Origin: Sphingopyxis sp. JAI128
Lineage (GTDB): Bacteria; Pseudomonadota; Alphaproteobacteria; Sphingomonadales; Sphingomonadaceae
Assembly (NCBI RefSeq): GCF_014207235.1
Contig: NZ_JACHDA010000009.1
Location: 1 to 64,000, forward strand
Reading direction: 5' to 3'
Length of the DNA: 64,000 bases
Shown in pieces: positions 9,161 through 17,465 of this stretch. Positions within the stretch are counted from its first letter, which is position 1. Every line of letters starts with the position of its first letter. Under the pieces are notes generated by a model. It had not been told where the DNA came from. It worked only from the letters and a program-made list of their open reading frames with translations, and searched no databases. The position numbers and the translations under genes were made by a program.

Positions 9161-10167
9161 GCGGCGGATCGGACATGATGCGCGCAGTCGAATTTCGCAG
9201 GGAGGCGGGACATTTCGTCGCGTCGCCGACGCTGCGTCCCGTTCCGGAAGTCGCCCCCGGCGAGGTCCTGATCGCGGTCCGGTCCGCCGGCGTGAACGGC
9301 CATGACGTTCACCAGCTCCACGCGGGTGGTCATCCGCTTCGTCCCGGCGAGACCGACATTCCGGGCCTCGAAGTGTCTGGGGAGATCGTTGCGCTCGGCG
9401 CGGGGGTCGCGCGCTGGTCGGTGGGCGAGAGCGTCTGCGCTTTGCTGCGCGGCGGGGGCTACGCCGAATATGCCGTCGCCCCCGAAGGCAATATCTTCCC
9501 GATGCCCGTCAATCTCGACTGGAACGCGGCGGCCGCCTTGCCCGAGACCTATTGTACCGTCTGGAGCAATGTCTTCATCGACAGCGCACTCGGCCCACAC
9601 GAAACCTTCCTGATGAACGGCGGAACCAGCGGCATCGGCGTCGCGGCGATCCAGATAGCGCATAGCCTCGGTCGCCGCGTCTTCGCCACCGCGCGCGGCG
9701 CCGACAAGGCAAGGCGCTGCGAGGCGCTAGGGGCAGCGCGCGGTATCGATTATGAGACCGAGGATTTCGCCGAGGTCGTGATGGCATTGACCGGCAATCG
9801 CGGGGTCGACGTGATCCTCGATATCGTGGCGGGCGACTATCTGGCGAAGGATATCGATGCGCTTGCCGAAGGCGGCCGGCTCGTCTTCATCGGCGGCGCG
9901 CGCGGCTTTGCGGCCGAACTCGATATCCGCAAACTCATGCGCAAGCGTCTGCGGGTCGGCGGCAGTCTGTTGAGGCCCCGCTCCGATGCGTTCAAGGCGC
10001 GCGTCGTCGCGGAACTCGTCGAACAGGTCTGGCCGCATGTCTGCTCCGGCCGCATCGATCCGATGGTCGATCGCAGCTTTGCTCTCGAGGAGGCCGCCGA
10101 CGCGATCGCCCATGTCGAAGGCCGCCGCCATTTCGGGAAAGTCGTGCTCGAGGTCTCACGGCCATGA
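9157..10167 (+). CDS. NADPH:quinone oxidoreductase (MDR family, zinc-free)
   Basis: A 336-residue medium-chain dehydrogenase/reductase of the quinone oxidoreductase branch. It shows the GroES-like N-terminal domain (VNGHDVHQLHAGGHP), a GLEVSGEIVALG segment and the NADP-binding NGGTSGIGVAAIQIAHSLG. The cysteine ligands for structural zinc are absent, as usual for this branch. These proteins reduce quinones or 2-alkenoyl compounds with NADPH. In this operon it could reduce a quinone made by the flavin hydroxylase or a double bond in the ring-cleavage product (inference). The start at 9157 overlaps the preceding stop by 4 bp (ATGA), and the next gene starts with the same overlap. Confidence 0.88.
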   Translation: MSGGSDMMRAVEFRREAGHFVASPTLRPVPEVAPGEVLIAVRSAGVNGHDVHQLHAGGHPLRPGETDIPGLEVSGEIVALGAGVARWSVGESVCALLRGGGYAEYAVAPEGNIFPMPVNLDWNAAAALPETYCTVWSNVFIDSALGPHETFLMNGGTSGIGVAAIQIAHSLGRRVFATARGADKARRCEALGAARGIDYETEDFAEVVMALTGNRGVDVILDIVAGDYLAKDIDALAEGGRLVFIGGARGFAAELDIRKLMRKRLRVGGSLLRPRSDAFKARVVAELVEQVWPHVCSGRIDPMVDRSFALEEAADAIAHVEGRRHFGKVVLEVSRP

Positions 10168-11519
10168 GGGCGCGCGCGCCCGAAGGACAGGTGCCGCCGC
10201 CGCTCTCGTCGCTGCGCGTTGCGCTCGTCGTGGCGGCGCTCATGACCGCCTACGCGTTGTCCTTCGTCGATCGTCAGATATTGGCCCTGCTCGTCGAGCC
10301 GGTGCAGGACAGCCTTGGAATAAGCGATACGAGCTTCGGCCTGATCCAGGGACTGGCGTTCGCGCTCTTCTACTTCGGCTTTGGAATTCCGCTCGGCCGC
10401 ATGGCCGATCGCGGCAGCCGGCGCAACCTGATCGCTGCGGGCATATTGATGTGGAGCGTGATGACGATGATGTGCGGGACCGCCCAGTCGTTCCTCGCGC
10501 TCTTCGCATGGCGGGCCGGTGTCGGCATCGGCGAGGCGGCACTTTCGCCTGCCGCCTATTCGATGATCGCCGATATGGTGCCGAAGCGCCGCCTGTCATT
10601 CGTGCTCGCGCTCTACAGCTCCGGGGTTCATGTGGGGGCCGGGCTGGCGCTTCTGGTCGGGGGCTTCCTTCTGAACTGGATCGAGCATTCGGGTGCCGCG
10701 ACGTGGATGGCGGGGGCCGAGCCGTGGCGGCTCGTCTTCTTCCTGGTTGGTGCGCCCGGCATCGCGATGGCCGCGATCATGCTGCTCCTGCCCGAGCCGC
10801 CGCGGCGGCAGTTCGGCGGTGCGGTTGCGGCGGAGGCACCGTCGATCCGCGAAACCGTCGAGCTCGTTATCCGGGAACGCCGGTTATTTGCCGGTCTGAT
10901 CTTCGGCTTCGCGTTTCACAACGGTATTTTCTTTGCCCTTTTGAGCTGGATGCCGACCTTTGTCGAACGCGTCCACGGCCTGTCACCCGGTGAGTTCGGG
11001 ACCCAGCTGGGTCTGGCCACGGCTGTCGGGGGCGTTCTGGGGCTGCTCAGCGGCGGGCTTGTCAGCGACCGGCTCGTCGCCAGCGGCCGGCAGGACACGC
11101 CGATCGTCATGGGACTCGCCGCGATGGCCGGAATGCTGTTTTGCGCACTGGCGGCACTTTATGGCGGCTCGACGGAACTCACCTTCGCCTTCTTCGGTGC
11201 AGCCATGTTCTTCCAGGCGGCCCCCATCGGGACGATCGCGGCAGCGCTGCAGCTGGTAGTGCCGAACCGGTTCAGGGGACAGATTTCGGCGCTCTATCTG
11301 ATCTCGATATCGATCGCAGGCATGACGCTCGGCCCGGCGCTCCCGCCGTTGATAAGCGACAGCCTGTTTCGCGACCCTGCCCGCATCGGTGACGCGCTTG
11401 CCATAACGCTGGTCGTGATGGCCGCGGCCGGGATCCTGTTCCTCCTGAACGGCAGGTCCGCATATGCGCGGCGCTATGCTTCCATTCATCACCCCGACAG
11501 CGAACGAGGACCGATATGA
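10164..11519 (+). CDS. MFS transporter
   Basis: A 451-residue integral membrane protein with about 12 hydrophobic segments. The MFS loop 2-3 motif appears as GRMADRGSRRNL after segment 2, and an Asp/Arg-containing helix 1 (ALSFVDRQILALL) is shared with the other transporter of this window at 35538. That FVDRQILALL-type N-terminus is common in sphingomonad MFS transporters located beside TonB receptors and catabolic genes. It probably moves the substrate or an intermediate across the cytoplasmic membrane. It overlaps both neighbours by ATGA, so it is translated as part of the 7439-14239 chain. Direction and substrate are unknown. Confidence 0.9.
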   Translation: MRARAPEGQVPPPLSSLRVALVVAALMTAYALSFVDRQILALLVEPVQDSLGISDTSFGLIQGLAFALFYFGFGIPLGRMADRGSRRNLIAAGILMWSVMTMMCGTAQSFLALFAWRAGVGIGEAALSPAAYSMIADMVPKRRLSFVLALYSSGVHVGAGLALLVGGFLLNWIEHSGAATWMAGAEPWRLVFFLVGAPGIAMAAIMLLLPEPPRRQFGGAVAAEAPSIRETVELVIRERRLFAGLIFGFAFHNGIFFALLSWMPTFVERVHGLSPGEFGTQLGLATAVGGVLGLLSGGLVSDRLVASGRQDTPIVMGLAAMAGMLFCALAALYGGSTELTFAFFGAAMFFQAAPIGTIAAALQLVVPNRFRGQISALYLISISIAGMTLGPALPPLISDSLFRDPARIGDALAITLVVMAAAGILFLLNGRSAYARRYASIHHPDSERGPI

Positions 11520-12361
11520 GAATTGCAAGTTTTATCGATGGTGAAACCGTCAGCTACGGGCTGGTCAAGGATGGCGGCATCATCGATGCCGGTGCCCGCT
11601 TCGGCGGACAGCCGCTCGAAGCGATTCTCCCCGATCTGACCAGGCTCGGCGAGCTTTCGGCCCTGTCGCCCGATGTTGCCTTGTCGGACGTCTCGCTCCT
11701 GCCCCCGGTGCCGAATTCGGGGCGTATCGTCTGCGTCGGGCTGAACTACAAGACGCATATTGAGGAAACCGGAAATGCGACGCCGCCCTATCCCATCCTC
11801 TTTCCCCGCTATCCCTCGTCGCTCGTGGGGCATGACGCTCCGCTCGTGAAGCCGCGTGTGTCCGAGCGTTTCGATTTCGAAGGCGAACTTGCGGTGATCG
11901 TCGGGAAAGGCGGGCGGCACATCCCCGCCGCGCGTGCCCTCGACCATGTGGCGGGATATGCCTGCTTCAACGACGGGTCGATCCGCGACTTCCAGCGCCA
12001 CACGTCGCAGTTCATGCCCGGCAAGAATTTTGATCGTTCGGGGAGCTTCGGGCCCTGGCTGGTGACGCCGGACGAGGCGGGCGACGTCAATGCGCTGACG
12101 CTGACGACCCGCCTGAACGGCCGGATCATGCAGCAGAGCGGCATCGACGACCTCTTGTTCGGCGTCGAGGCGCTGATCGCCTATATGTCCCAGATCTGGG
12201 AAATCCGCCCCGGAGACGTCATCGCGACAGGCACCGCCGGCGGCGTCGGCGCGGCGCGCGAACCTCAGCTGTGGATGCGGCCCGGCGACCGGATCGAGGT
12301 CGAGATCGACCGGCTCGGCATTCTCGCCAACACCATTATCGAAGAGGAGAAGGAGCGATGA
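11516..12361 (+). CDS. Fumarylacetoacetate hydrolase-family protein
   Basis: A 281-residue FAH-fold enzyme. The C-terminal catalytic domain begins at about residue 70 (RIVCVGLNYKTHIEE). It carries the metal ligands E122 and E124 in FEGELAV and D153 in FNDGSIRDFQ, followed by GDVIATGTAGGVG. Family members hydrolyse or decarboxylate ring-cleavage products such as fumarylpyruvate, acylpyruvates or 2-oxo-hept-3-ene-dioates. Here it follows a ring hydroxylase and precedes a VOC dioxygenase-like gene, consistent with processing of a ring-fission product. A GST-type isomerase predicted to be co-regulated at 17462 would fit a maleyl/fumaryl-type route. The precise reaction is not assignable. Confidence 0.87.
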   Translation: MRIASFIDGETVSYGLVKDGGIIDAGARFGGQPLEAILPDLTRLGELSALSPDVALSDVSLLPPVPNSGRIVCVGLNYKTHIEETGNATPPYPILFPRYPSSLVGHDAPLVKPRVSERFDFEGELAVIVGKGGRHIPAARALDHVAGYACFNDGSIRDFQRHTSQFMPGKNFDRSGSFGPWLVTPDEAGDVNALTLTTRLNGRIMQQSGIDDLLFGVEALIAYMSQIWEIRPGDVIATGTAGGVGAAREPQLWMRPGDRIEVEIDRLGILANTIIEEEKER

Positions 12362-12894
12362 TCACGCGTCCCATACGCCTGGCGCATATCGTCTTCTACA
12401 CCGCCGATCTCCGCCGGATGAGCGACTGGTATTGCACCGTGCTCGGCGCGGAGGTTGTGAATGGCAATGATTTCATCGCCTTTCTTACCTACGACGACGA
12501 GCATCACAGGATCGCGCTGATCGCGCCGCCGAATATTGCGCCCAAGCCGCCGGGTGTCACCGTGGGCTTCTATCATTCGGCCTTCACCTACGCGGGGCTG
12601 ACTGAGCTGCTCGAAACCCACGACCGCCTTCGCGGTCTCGGGATCACCCCGCGCCGCACGATCCATCACGGGCCGACAATTTCCTTTTACTATACCGATC
12701 CCGACGGCAACGACGTCGAGCTACAGGTCGACCGGTTCGATAATGCCCGCGACGCCCAGGCATGGATGAAGGGACCCGCTTTCACCGCCAACCCGATCGG
12801 GATTGATTTCGAGGTCGGGGATTTGCGGCGCCGGCTGGCGTCGGGCGAGCCCGTCGCCTCGATCATGATCCGTCCCGACGAAATCGTACGATGA
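12358..12894 (+). CDS. VOC-family protein, candidate single-domain extradiol dioxygenase
   Basis: A 178-residue vicinal-oxygen-chelate protein. The residues H10 (LAHIVFY), H73 (FYHSAF) and E121 (DVELQVD) match the 2-His-1-carboxylate iron site of type I extradiol dioxygenases. The HHGPTISFYYTDPDGN stretch before the Glu contains the second-shell His and Tyr typical of these enzymes. It is therefore the best candidate in the operon for aromatic ring cleavage, although glyoxalase-like isomerases share the fold. It is shorter than the two-domain BphC type (about 290 residues). ATG at 12358 overlaps the FAH stop codon; its own stop overlaps the CoA-transferase start. Confidence 0.75.
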   Translation: MITRPIRLAHIVFYTADLRRMSDWYCTVLGAEVVNGNDFIAFLTYDDEHHRIALIAPPNIAPKPPGVTVGFYHSAFTYAGLTELLETHDRLRGLGITPRRTIHHGPTISFYYTDPDGNDVELQVDRFDNARDAQAWMKGPAFTANPIGIDFEVGDLRRRLASGEPVASIMIRPDEIVR

Positions 12895-13607
12895 TCGACA
12901 AGCGCTTCAGAAGGGCGCTCGACGCGCTCCACGACGTCCCCGACGGCGCGACGATCCTCGTCAGCGGGTTCGGCGAGGCGGGAAACCCGACCGAATTGAT
13001 CCACGCGCTGATCGAACAGGGCGCGCGGGACCTGACCGTCGTCAACAATAATGCGGGAAACGGGGAGATCGGGCTCGCTCTTCTTCTCAAGGAACAGCGC
13101 GTGCGCAAGATCGTCTGTTCCTTTCCCCGGGGGTCGCACAGCCACGTCTTCGACGAACTCTACCGTGCCGGCAGAATCGAACTCGAACTTGTCCCGCAAG
13201 GCACGTTGGCCGAGCGCATCCGCGCGGCGGGAGCCGGCATACCCGCCTTCTACACGCCGACAGGCGTCGGAACCGAAATTGCGCGCGGGAAGGAAACGCG
13301 CTCGTTCGGCGGCCGCGACTATCTGCTCGAAACCGCGCTTTCTGCCGATTTTGCCCTGATCAAGGCCGAGCGGGCCGACCGCTGGGGCAATCTCCTGTAC
13401 AACAAGGCGGCGAGGAATTTCGCGCCGGTCATGGCGGCGGCGGCCAAGGTCACCATCGTTCAGGCTCGCCATGTTCTGGAACCCGGCGACCTCGACCCGG
13501 AGACGATCGTGACGCCATCGATCTTTGTCGACCGGATCGTGCATGTACCCGATCCGGTTCGCGAAAGCGATCATCTCGCGGCGCTCGACAAGGCGCGGCC
13601 CGCATGA
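12891..13607 (+). CDS. 3-oxoacid CoA-transferase, subunit A
   Basis: A 238-residue class I CoA-transferase alpha subunit (PcaI/ScoA type). Recognisable are the N-terminal GATILVSGFGEAGNP, the NNNAGNGEIGLA stretch, and the C-terminal domain ALIKAERADRWGNLLY-NKAARNF. With subunit B it transfers CoA from a donor such as succinyl-CoA to a free acid, typically 3-oxoadipate or acetoacetate. As the end of a ring-degradation operon, it should activate the final aliphatic acid for thiolytic cleavage. No thiolase is in this operon; thiolase genes are at 50297 and 54222. It overlaps the VOC gene and subunit B by ATGA. Confidence 0.9.
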   Translation: MIDKRFRRALDALHDVPDGATILVSGFGEAGNPTELIHALIEQGARDLTVVNNNAGNGEIGLALLLKEQRVRKIVCSFPRGSHSHVFDELYRAGRIELELVPQGTLAERIRAAGAGIPAFYTPTGVGTEIARGKETRSFGGRDYLLETALSADFALIKAERADRWGNLLYNKAARNFAPVMAAAAKVTIVQARHVLEPGDLDPETIVTPSIFVDRIVHVPDPVRESDHLAALDKARPA

Positions 13608-14239
13608 CCGGCTGGAATCGCGAAGAGATCGCTGCGCGCGCCGCGCTGGACATTCCCGATGGCGCCTATGTCAATCTCGGCATCGGGCAGCCTGAGCGCG
13701 TTGCGGACCTGATGCCGGCAGGACGCGAGATCATTCTCCACAGCGAGAACGGGATCCTCGGCATGGGCGCGTCACCCGCGCCCGGCGAAACCGATATGGA
13801 GCTCATCAACGCCGGCAAGAAGCCTGTCACGCTTGTCCCCGGCGGGGCTTTTTTCCACCACGCCGACAGTTTTGCGATGATCCGCGGCGGCCATATCGAT
13901 GTCTGCATCCTGGGGGCATTCGAGGTGACCTGTTCCGGCGATATCGCCAACTGGTCGAGTGGCGGCAATGCTGCCCCGGCGGTAGGGGGCGCGATGGATC
14001 TCGTCGCCGGCGCGCGCGAGGTTCGGGTTATCATGTCGCATCAGACCGCATCGGGCCGTCCCAAGCTTGTCGAGGCGCTCACGCTGCCGGCGACCGGCCT
14101 CGGGGTCGTGAAGAGAATCTACACCGAACTCGCGGTTCTCGATCCTGCAAGAGGCGGCTTCAGACTTGTCGAGCTTGCCCCTGGCGTCGATCTGCCGATG
14201 CTGGAACGGGCGACCGGGGCGTCGATCCTTGCCGGTTGA
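13604..14239 (+). CDS. 3-oxoacid CoA-transferase, subunit B
   Basis: A 211-residue class I CoA-transferase beta subunit (PcaJ/ScoB type). The catalytic glutamate that forms the glutamyl-CoA thioester is E48 in HSENGILGMG. Further family landmarks are YVNLGIGQP near the N-terminus, PGGAFFHHADSFAMIRGGHID, and MSHQTASGRPKLVEALTLP. It completes the enzyme encoded by the preceding gene, with which it overlaps by 4 bp. It is the last gene of the plus-strand block; the convergent GntR regulator ends 32 bases downstream with no obvious terminator hairpin between them. Which acid is activated cannot be decided. Confidence 0.9.
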   Translation: MTGWNREEIAARAALDIPDGAYVNLGIGQPERVADLMPAGREIILHSENGILGMGASPAPGETDMELINAGKKPVTLVPGGAFFHHADSFAMIRGGHIDVCILGAFEVTCSGDIANWSSGGNAAPAVGGAMDLVAGAREVRVIMSHQTASGRPKLVEALTLPATGLGVVKRIYTELAVLDPARGGFRLVELAPGVDLPMLERATGASILAG

Positions 14240-14270
14240 TTTCTCCGCCGCCTTGCCGCGTGCCGTGCGA

Positions 14271-15032
14271 TCAGTCCGTCGTCGCGCCTGCCGTCGGCCG
14301 CGCCCGGCGCGTCCGGCGCGCGGGCTTTGCGGCTTCGTTCGCGGACTGCGCGGCGCGCCCGGAGCGCAACAGCCGCCCCAGATGATCGCGCGACCGATGC
14401 GCATGTTCGCGCATCAGATATTCCGCGCGCGCACCTTCGCCGCTCCGCAGAGCGTCCAGAATATGGACGTGATCGATATGCGCTTCTTGCATTCGCGATT
14501 GCGCGTCGTCCTGCTGATCGTTGGTGAACAGGATCGCGACCGGAGCGACAAGCGGCATCTTCGACAGATAGGCGTGAACTTTTTCGAGCGTTCCCAGCTT
14601 GGAGGCTTCGATGATGGCGCGGTGGAATTCGTCATTGGCGAGCGACCAGGATCGCATGTCGTCGGCGCCGCATAATCCCGTGGCAACAAGCCTTTCTCCC
14701 TCTGCGACGCATGCCTCGAGGCGCGCTATTGTGTCCGGCGGGATGCCTCGCTCGACCGCCGAGCGGGCGGCCAGTCCCTCGAGCGCGCCGCGTACGTCAA
14801 AGGCCGAGAGCACGTCGTCGATGCTGAAATCGCATACGACGAAGCCTCGGTTGGGCTCGCCGGCGACAAGCCCTTCGGCCTCCAGAATGCCGAGCGCGAC
14901 GCGCACCGGCGTCCGCGAGACGCCGAAGGCCTGGGCAAGGTCGCGTTCCGGAACGCGCGAGCCCGGCGGAAGTTCGTGCGCGATGATCATCTCGCGCAGC
15001 TTCAGGGTCACGCTTTCAACTCGGGTCGACAT
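14271..15032 (-). CDS. GntR-family transcriptional regulator, FCD (FadR) subfamily
   Basis: A 253-residue regulator. The winged helix-turn-helix is at about 10-75 (PPGSRVPERDLAQAFGVSRT then PVRVALGILEAEGLV). The all-helical FCD ligand domain has FHRAIIEAS and the C-terminal HAHRSRDHLGRLL that supply metal-binding His residues. The ATG at 15032 is preceded by AGGAGGAA; longer upstream frames are antisense shadows. The C-terminus is basic and Arg/Ala-rich. FadR-subfamily proteins bind TTGGNATNCCAA-like dyads, which matches the palindromes at 4884-4958 and 18161-18235 that flank this locus, so it is the most likely controller of both operons (inference). The ligand is probably a pathway acid. 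Confidence 0.88.
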   Translation of the reverse strand: MSTRVESVTLKLREMIIAHELPPGSRVPERDLAQAFGVSRTPVRVALGILEAEGLVAGEPNRGFVVCDFSIDDVLSAFDVRGALEGLAARSAVERGIPPDTIARLEACVAEGERLVATGLCGADDMRSWSLANDEFHRAIIEASKLGTLEKVHAYLSKMPLVAPVAILFTNDQQDDAQSRMQEAHIDHVHILDALRSGEGARAEYLMREHAHRSRDHLGRLLRSGRAAQSANEAAKPARRTRRARPTAGATTD

Positions 15033-15184
15033 TCTGTTCCTCCTGTTCGCGCCGCCGCTGCCTCGCGATCTCATCCTATTCGCTTCAGCCGCCTTGACGG
15101 GGCGCTCGATCCCCGTCTCGCGCCGCGGCGCCGAAGCCCGGCAAGACAAAACTAGTGCCGCCCTCGTTAGCATTGCCTGCCGAA

Positions 15185-15190
15185 TATAAT
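15185..15190 (+). promoter_or_regulatory. TATAAT -10 element before the Rieske oxygenase gene
   Basis: A perfect TATAAT lies 20 bases before the ATG at 15211. Transcription would start near 15197, leaving a leader just long enough for the GGAG ribosome site at 15201-15204. I see no good -35 hexamer at 16-18 bp upstream, so activator dependence is possible. The intergenic region to the divergent GntR gene lacks the TGGCATGCCA palindrome. Confidence 0.4.
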
Positions 15191-15210
15191 CACATGAAAT
15201 GGAGTTGATC

Positions 15211-16233
15211 ATGTCCTTTGCTTTCAACGCCTGGTACTGCGCCGCCTTTGCCCATGAGGTGACGCATGTTCCCTTCATGCGCCGGATATTGAACCTGCCG
15301 ATTCTGCTCGTGCGCAACGAAGAGGGTGAAGTCCGGGCGATCGGCGATCGCTGCCCGCACCGCTTCGCGCCGCTCCATCGCGGCGTCTTCGACGGCGTGA
15401 CGATCGAATGTCCCTATCATGGTCTTGGGTTCGACCTGGAAGGAAAATGCCGGCTCAACCCGCATGGTGACGGCAAGATACCCGGCGCGGCGCAGGTCCG
15501 CTCCTTTCCGGTCCGGGAGCGCGATGGCGTGATCTGGCTGTGGGCCGGGGAGCCGTCGCAGGCCGACCCCGACGACATCACGCCGCTTCAACTCGTCGAC
15601 CGCGGGGACAGGCGGCCGGTGGGCGGGCATCTGACGATGGATGTCGACTATCGGCTGGTGCTCGATAATCTGATGGACCTCAGCCACGCGATGTTCCTCC
15701 ACGCCGGAACGCTGGCGCCCGAACGCGCGCGCCGCGATGCCACCTATGATGCGCAGCCCGACACCATCCGCGTCGATGCGGTGATGCGCGACGTGTCCAC
15801 CCCGTCCAGCCAGTTGTTGTTCTTCCATGGCGAGCGGGGCGATTTTCATTCCCGCATCGAGTGGCATTTCCCCGCCACATTGCGCCAGCGACTGTCCATG
15901 ACGGACGTCGGCGGCGAACCTGGAGACGGCGCGACCACCCGCAACGCCCATCTCATCACGCCGGAAACCGCAACATCCACGCATTATTTCTGGCTTCATT
16001 CGCGCAACCGGCTGATCGAAGACGATGCGATCGACGCGCAGACGAAGACCATCATCACCAACGCCTTCACCAATGAGGACGAACCGATGATCGCCGCTTG
16101 CCAGGACTATATGGACGGCGAGGAATTCTTTTCCCTTCAGCCGGTGTATCTGCCGACGGATTTTGCGGCCACACGCTGCCGCCGCAATCTCGAACGCCGC
16201 ATCGCCGCCGAGGCATCCGCCGGTGCCGGATAA
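15211..16233 (+). CDS. Rieske non-heme iron oxygenase, vanillate demethylase-like oxygenase component
   Basis: A 340-residue ring-hydroxylating or O-demethylating oxygenase subunit. The Rieske [2Fe-2S] ligands are C48, H50 (CPHRFAPLHRG) and C67, H70 (CPYHG). The mononuclear iron site is in DNLMDLSHAMFLH, with H159 and H164 and a bridging Asp. The length and pattern fit the VanA/dicamba-demethylase group rather than two-component dioxygenases. GGAG before ATG 15211 decided the start; ATG 15199 has none. No ferredoxin or reductase gene is adjacent, so electrons must come from a partner encoded elsewhere. It sits among genes of the proposed regulon, but its promoter lacks the shared palindromes. 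Substrate unknown. Confidence 0.88.
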   Translation: MSFAFNAWYCAAFAHEVTHVPFMRRILNLPILLVRNEEGEVRAIGDRCPHRFAPLHRGVFDGVTIECPYHGLGFDLEGKCRLNPHGDGKIPGAAQVRSFPVRERDGVIWLWAGEPSQADPDDITPLQLVDRGDRRPVGGHLTMDVDYRLVLDNLMDLSHAMFLHAGTLAPERARRDATYDAQPDTIRVDAVMRDVSTPSSQLLFFHGERGDFHSRIEWHFPATLRQRLSMTDVGGEPGDGATTRNAHLITPETATSTHYFWLHSRNRLIEDDAIDAQTKTIITNAFTNEDEPMIAACQDYMDGEEFFSLQPVYLPTDFAATRCRRNLERRIAAEASAGAG

Positions 16234-16245
16234 CAGCCGCATCGC

Positions 16246-16719
16246 CTAGGCCGGGATCGGCAGCTCGGTGCGATAAACCACCGGCCTTAGCGAGAAGCTC
16301 GTCGTAACCTGCGATACCCCTTCGATCTTCGTCAGCTTCTGGCGCAGGAAATTCTCGAACGCGCCGAGCGAATCGACGACGATCCGCAGCTGATAGTCGG
16401 CGTCGCCCGTCATCAGATAGCATTCCATCACTTCGCGGAAGCTTGCGATCTGCTCTTCGAACTGCGCCAGATGCCGGTCGTCTTGCCGGTCGAGCCGCAC
16501 GCGAATAAAGGCGGTCACAGGGAGACCAACCGCCGACGGGTCGACGAGGGCGACATAGCGGAAAATCACCCCGTCCGCCTCGAGCTGCTTGAGACGGCGG
16601 AGGCATGGCGAGGGCGACAAGCCGATCTTTTCGGAGAGTTCCTGATTGGTCATCCGCCCATCGTTCTGGAGCGCGGCGAGAATCCGGCGATCGAAGGCGT
16701 CAGTCGGGCGTTCGGGCAT
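16246..16719 (-). CDS. Lrp/AsnC-family transcriptional regulator
   Basis: A 157-residue regulator. The N-terminal HTH begins DAFDRRILAALQNDGRMTNQ and continues LSEKIGLSPSPCLRRLKQLE. A C-terminal RAM/AsnC ligand domain carries the family motif VMECYLMTGDADYQLRIVV. Start ATG 16719 is supported by AAGGA six bases upstream; a longer in-frame start at 16752 is less likely. It follows the racemase-fold gene by 29 bp on the same strand, so it is probably transcribed from the GST promoter at 18162-18234. It may respond to an amino acid or acid produced by the pathway. It is convergent with the Rieske gene, the two stops being 12 bases apart. Confidence 0.9.
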   Translation of the reverse strand: MPERPTDAFDRRILAALQNDGRMTNQELSEKIGLSPSPCLRRLKQLEADGVIFRYVALVDPSAVGLPVTAFIRVRLDRQDDRHLAQFEEQIASFREVMECYLMTGDADYQLRIVVDSLGAFENFLRQKLTKIEGVSQVTTSFSLRPVVYRTELPIPA

Positions 16720-16748
16720 AATAATCCTTCGGTTTCTGTTCGAATGCA

Positions 16749-17465
16749 TCACCGCGCACCAGCGAAATCCGGGAGTCCCGCTGTCATGTCGCGCAGCCGC
16801 CTTGCTGCGGATTCGGGCGTGGTCACGATCGGTTCGCGTCTTGCGCGCGCCACTGCCGCCGCCGCGCGCGCCAGCGAGAACTGGCCAAGCAGGATCACGT
16901 CCACCTTTGGAAGCTCGGCCGCCGCGGCGCTCACAAGGTCGTCATGCAATGCGGCATCCCCGCGCTGTAGGGCCGCGAGGGCATCGGGGACGACCAGGCT
17001 AACGATATCGGGGGTCGCCGCTTGCCGTGCTGAGGCACGCTCGCCAAGCTCGTGGATGAGCGAAGGCAGCGTCTCCGGAAAGGTCAGGATGAGGCCCGCC
17101 CGTCCACGATCCGCGCCCGCGCCGCAAATGTCGAGTACCTCTTCGATCGCGCCCTCGGTGGGCGACACGATGGGGATAGAAAGGTTGGCTTTGACGGCCG
17201 CGATCGCCGCGGAAAACGCCGAACAGGTGAACAATATGGCATCCGCCTCCGCACCCGGCGACCGTGCGGCATAGTTGCCGAGTGCGAGGAAGCGATCGAT
17301 GATCCCGGAGGAGGGGGCATCGTCGGCGGCAAGGTCGCGCGACAGCGAGTCGTCGAGAAGGGTAGTGCAGAAGGCGTCGGGCCATTGGCTCGCCATCGCG
17401 GCGCTGGCGGGGCCGCACGACGCAGCGAGGGCGCTGATGAGGGTGACGCGCGGCCGCCGGCTCAG
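16749..17465 (-). CDS. Asp/Glu racemase-fold protein, probable CTG start
   Basis: The recognisable protein begins RPRVTLISALAASCGPASAA, upstream of the first ATG (17396). No ATG, GTG or TTG exists upstream in frame. A CTG at 17465-17463 overlaps the GST stop as CTGA, with GAGGGG upstream, so I place the start there, giving 238 residues. The Asp/Glu/hydantoin racemase superfamily includes maleate cis-trans isomerase and arylmalonate decarboxylase. One catalytic-type Cys is evident (C81 in FTCSAF). At the second site the sequence reads LLGQFSLARA without Cys, so a two-Cys racemase mechanism is doubtful. Co-transcription with a GST makes cis-trans isomerisation of a ring-cleavage acid a reasonable guess. 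Confidence 0.72.
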   Translation of the reverse strand: MSRRPRVTLISALAASCGPASAAMASQWPDAFCTTLLDDSLSRDLAADDAPSSGIIDRFLALGNYAARSPGAEADAILFTCSAFSAAIAAVKANLSIPIVSPTEGAIEEVLDICGAGADRGRAGLILTFPETLPSLIHELGERASARQAATPDIVSLVVPDALAALQRGDAALHDDLVSAAAAELPKVDVILLGQFSLARAAAAVARARREPIVTTPESAARRLRDMTAGLPDFAGAR

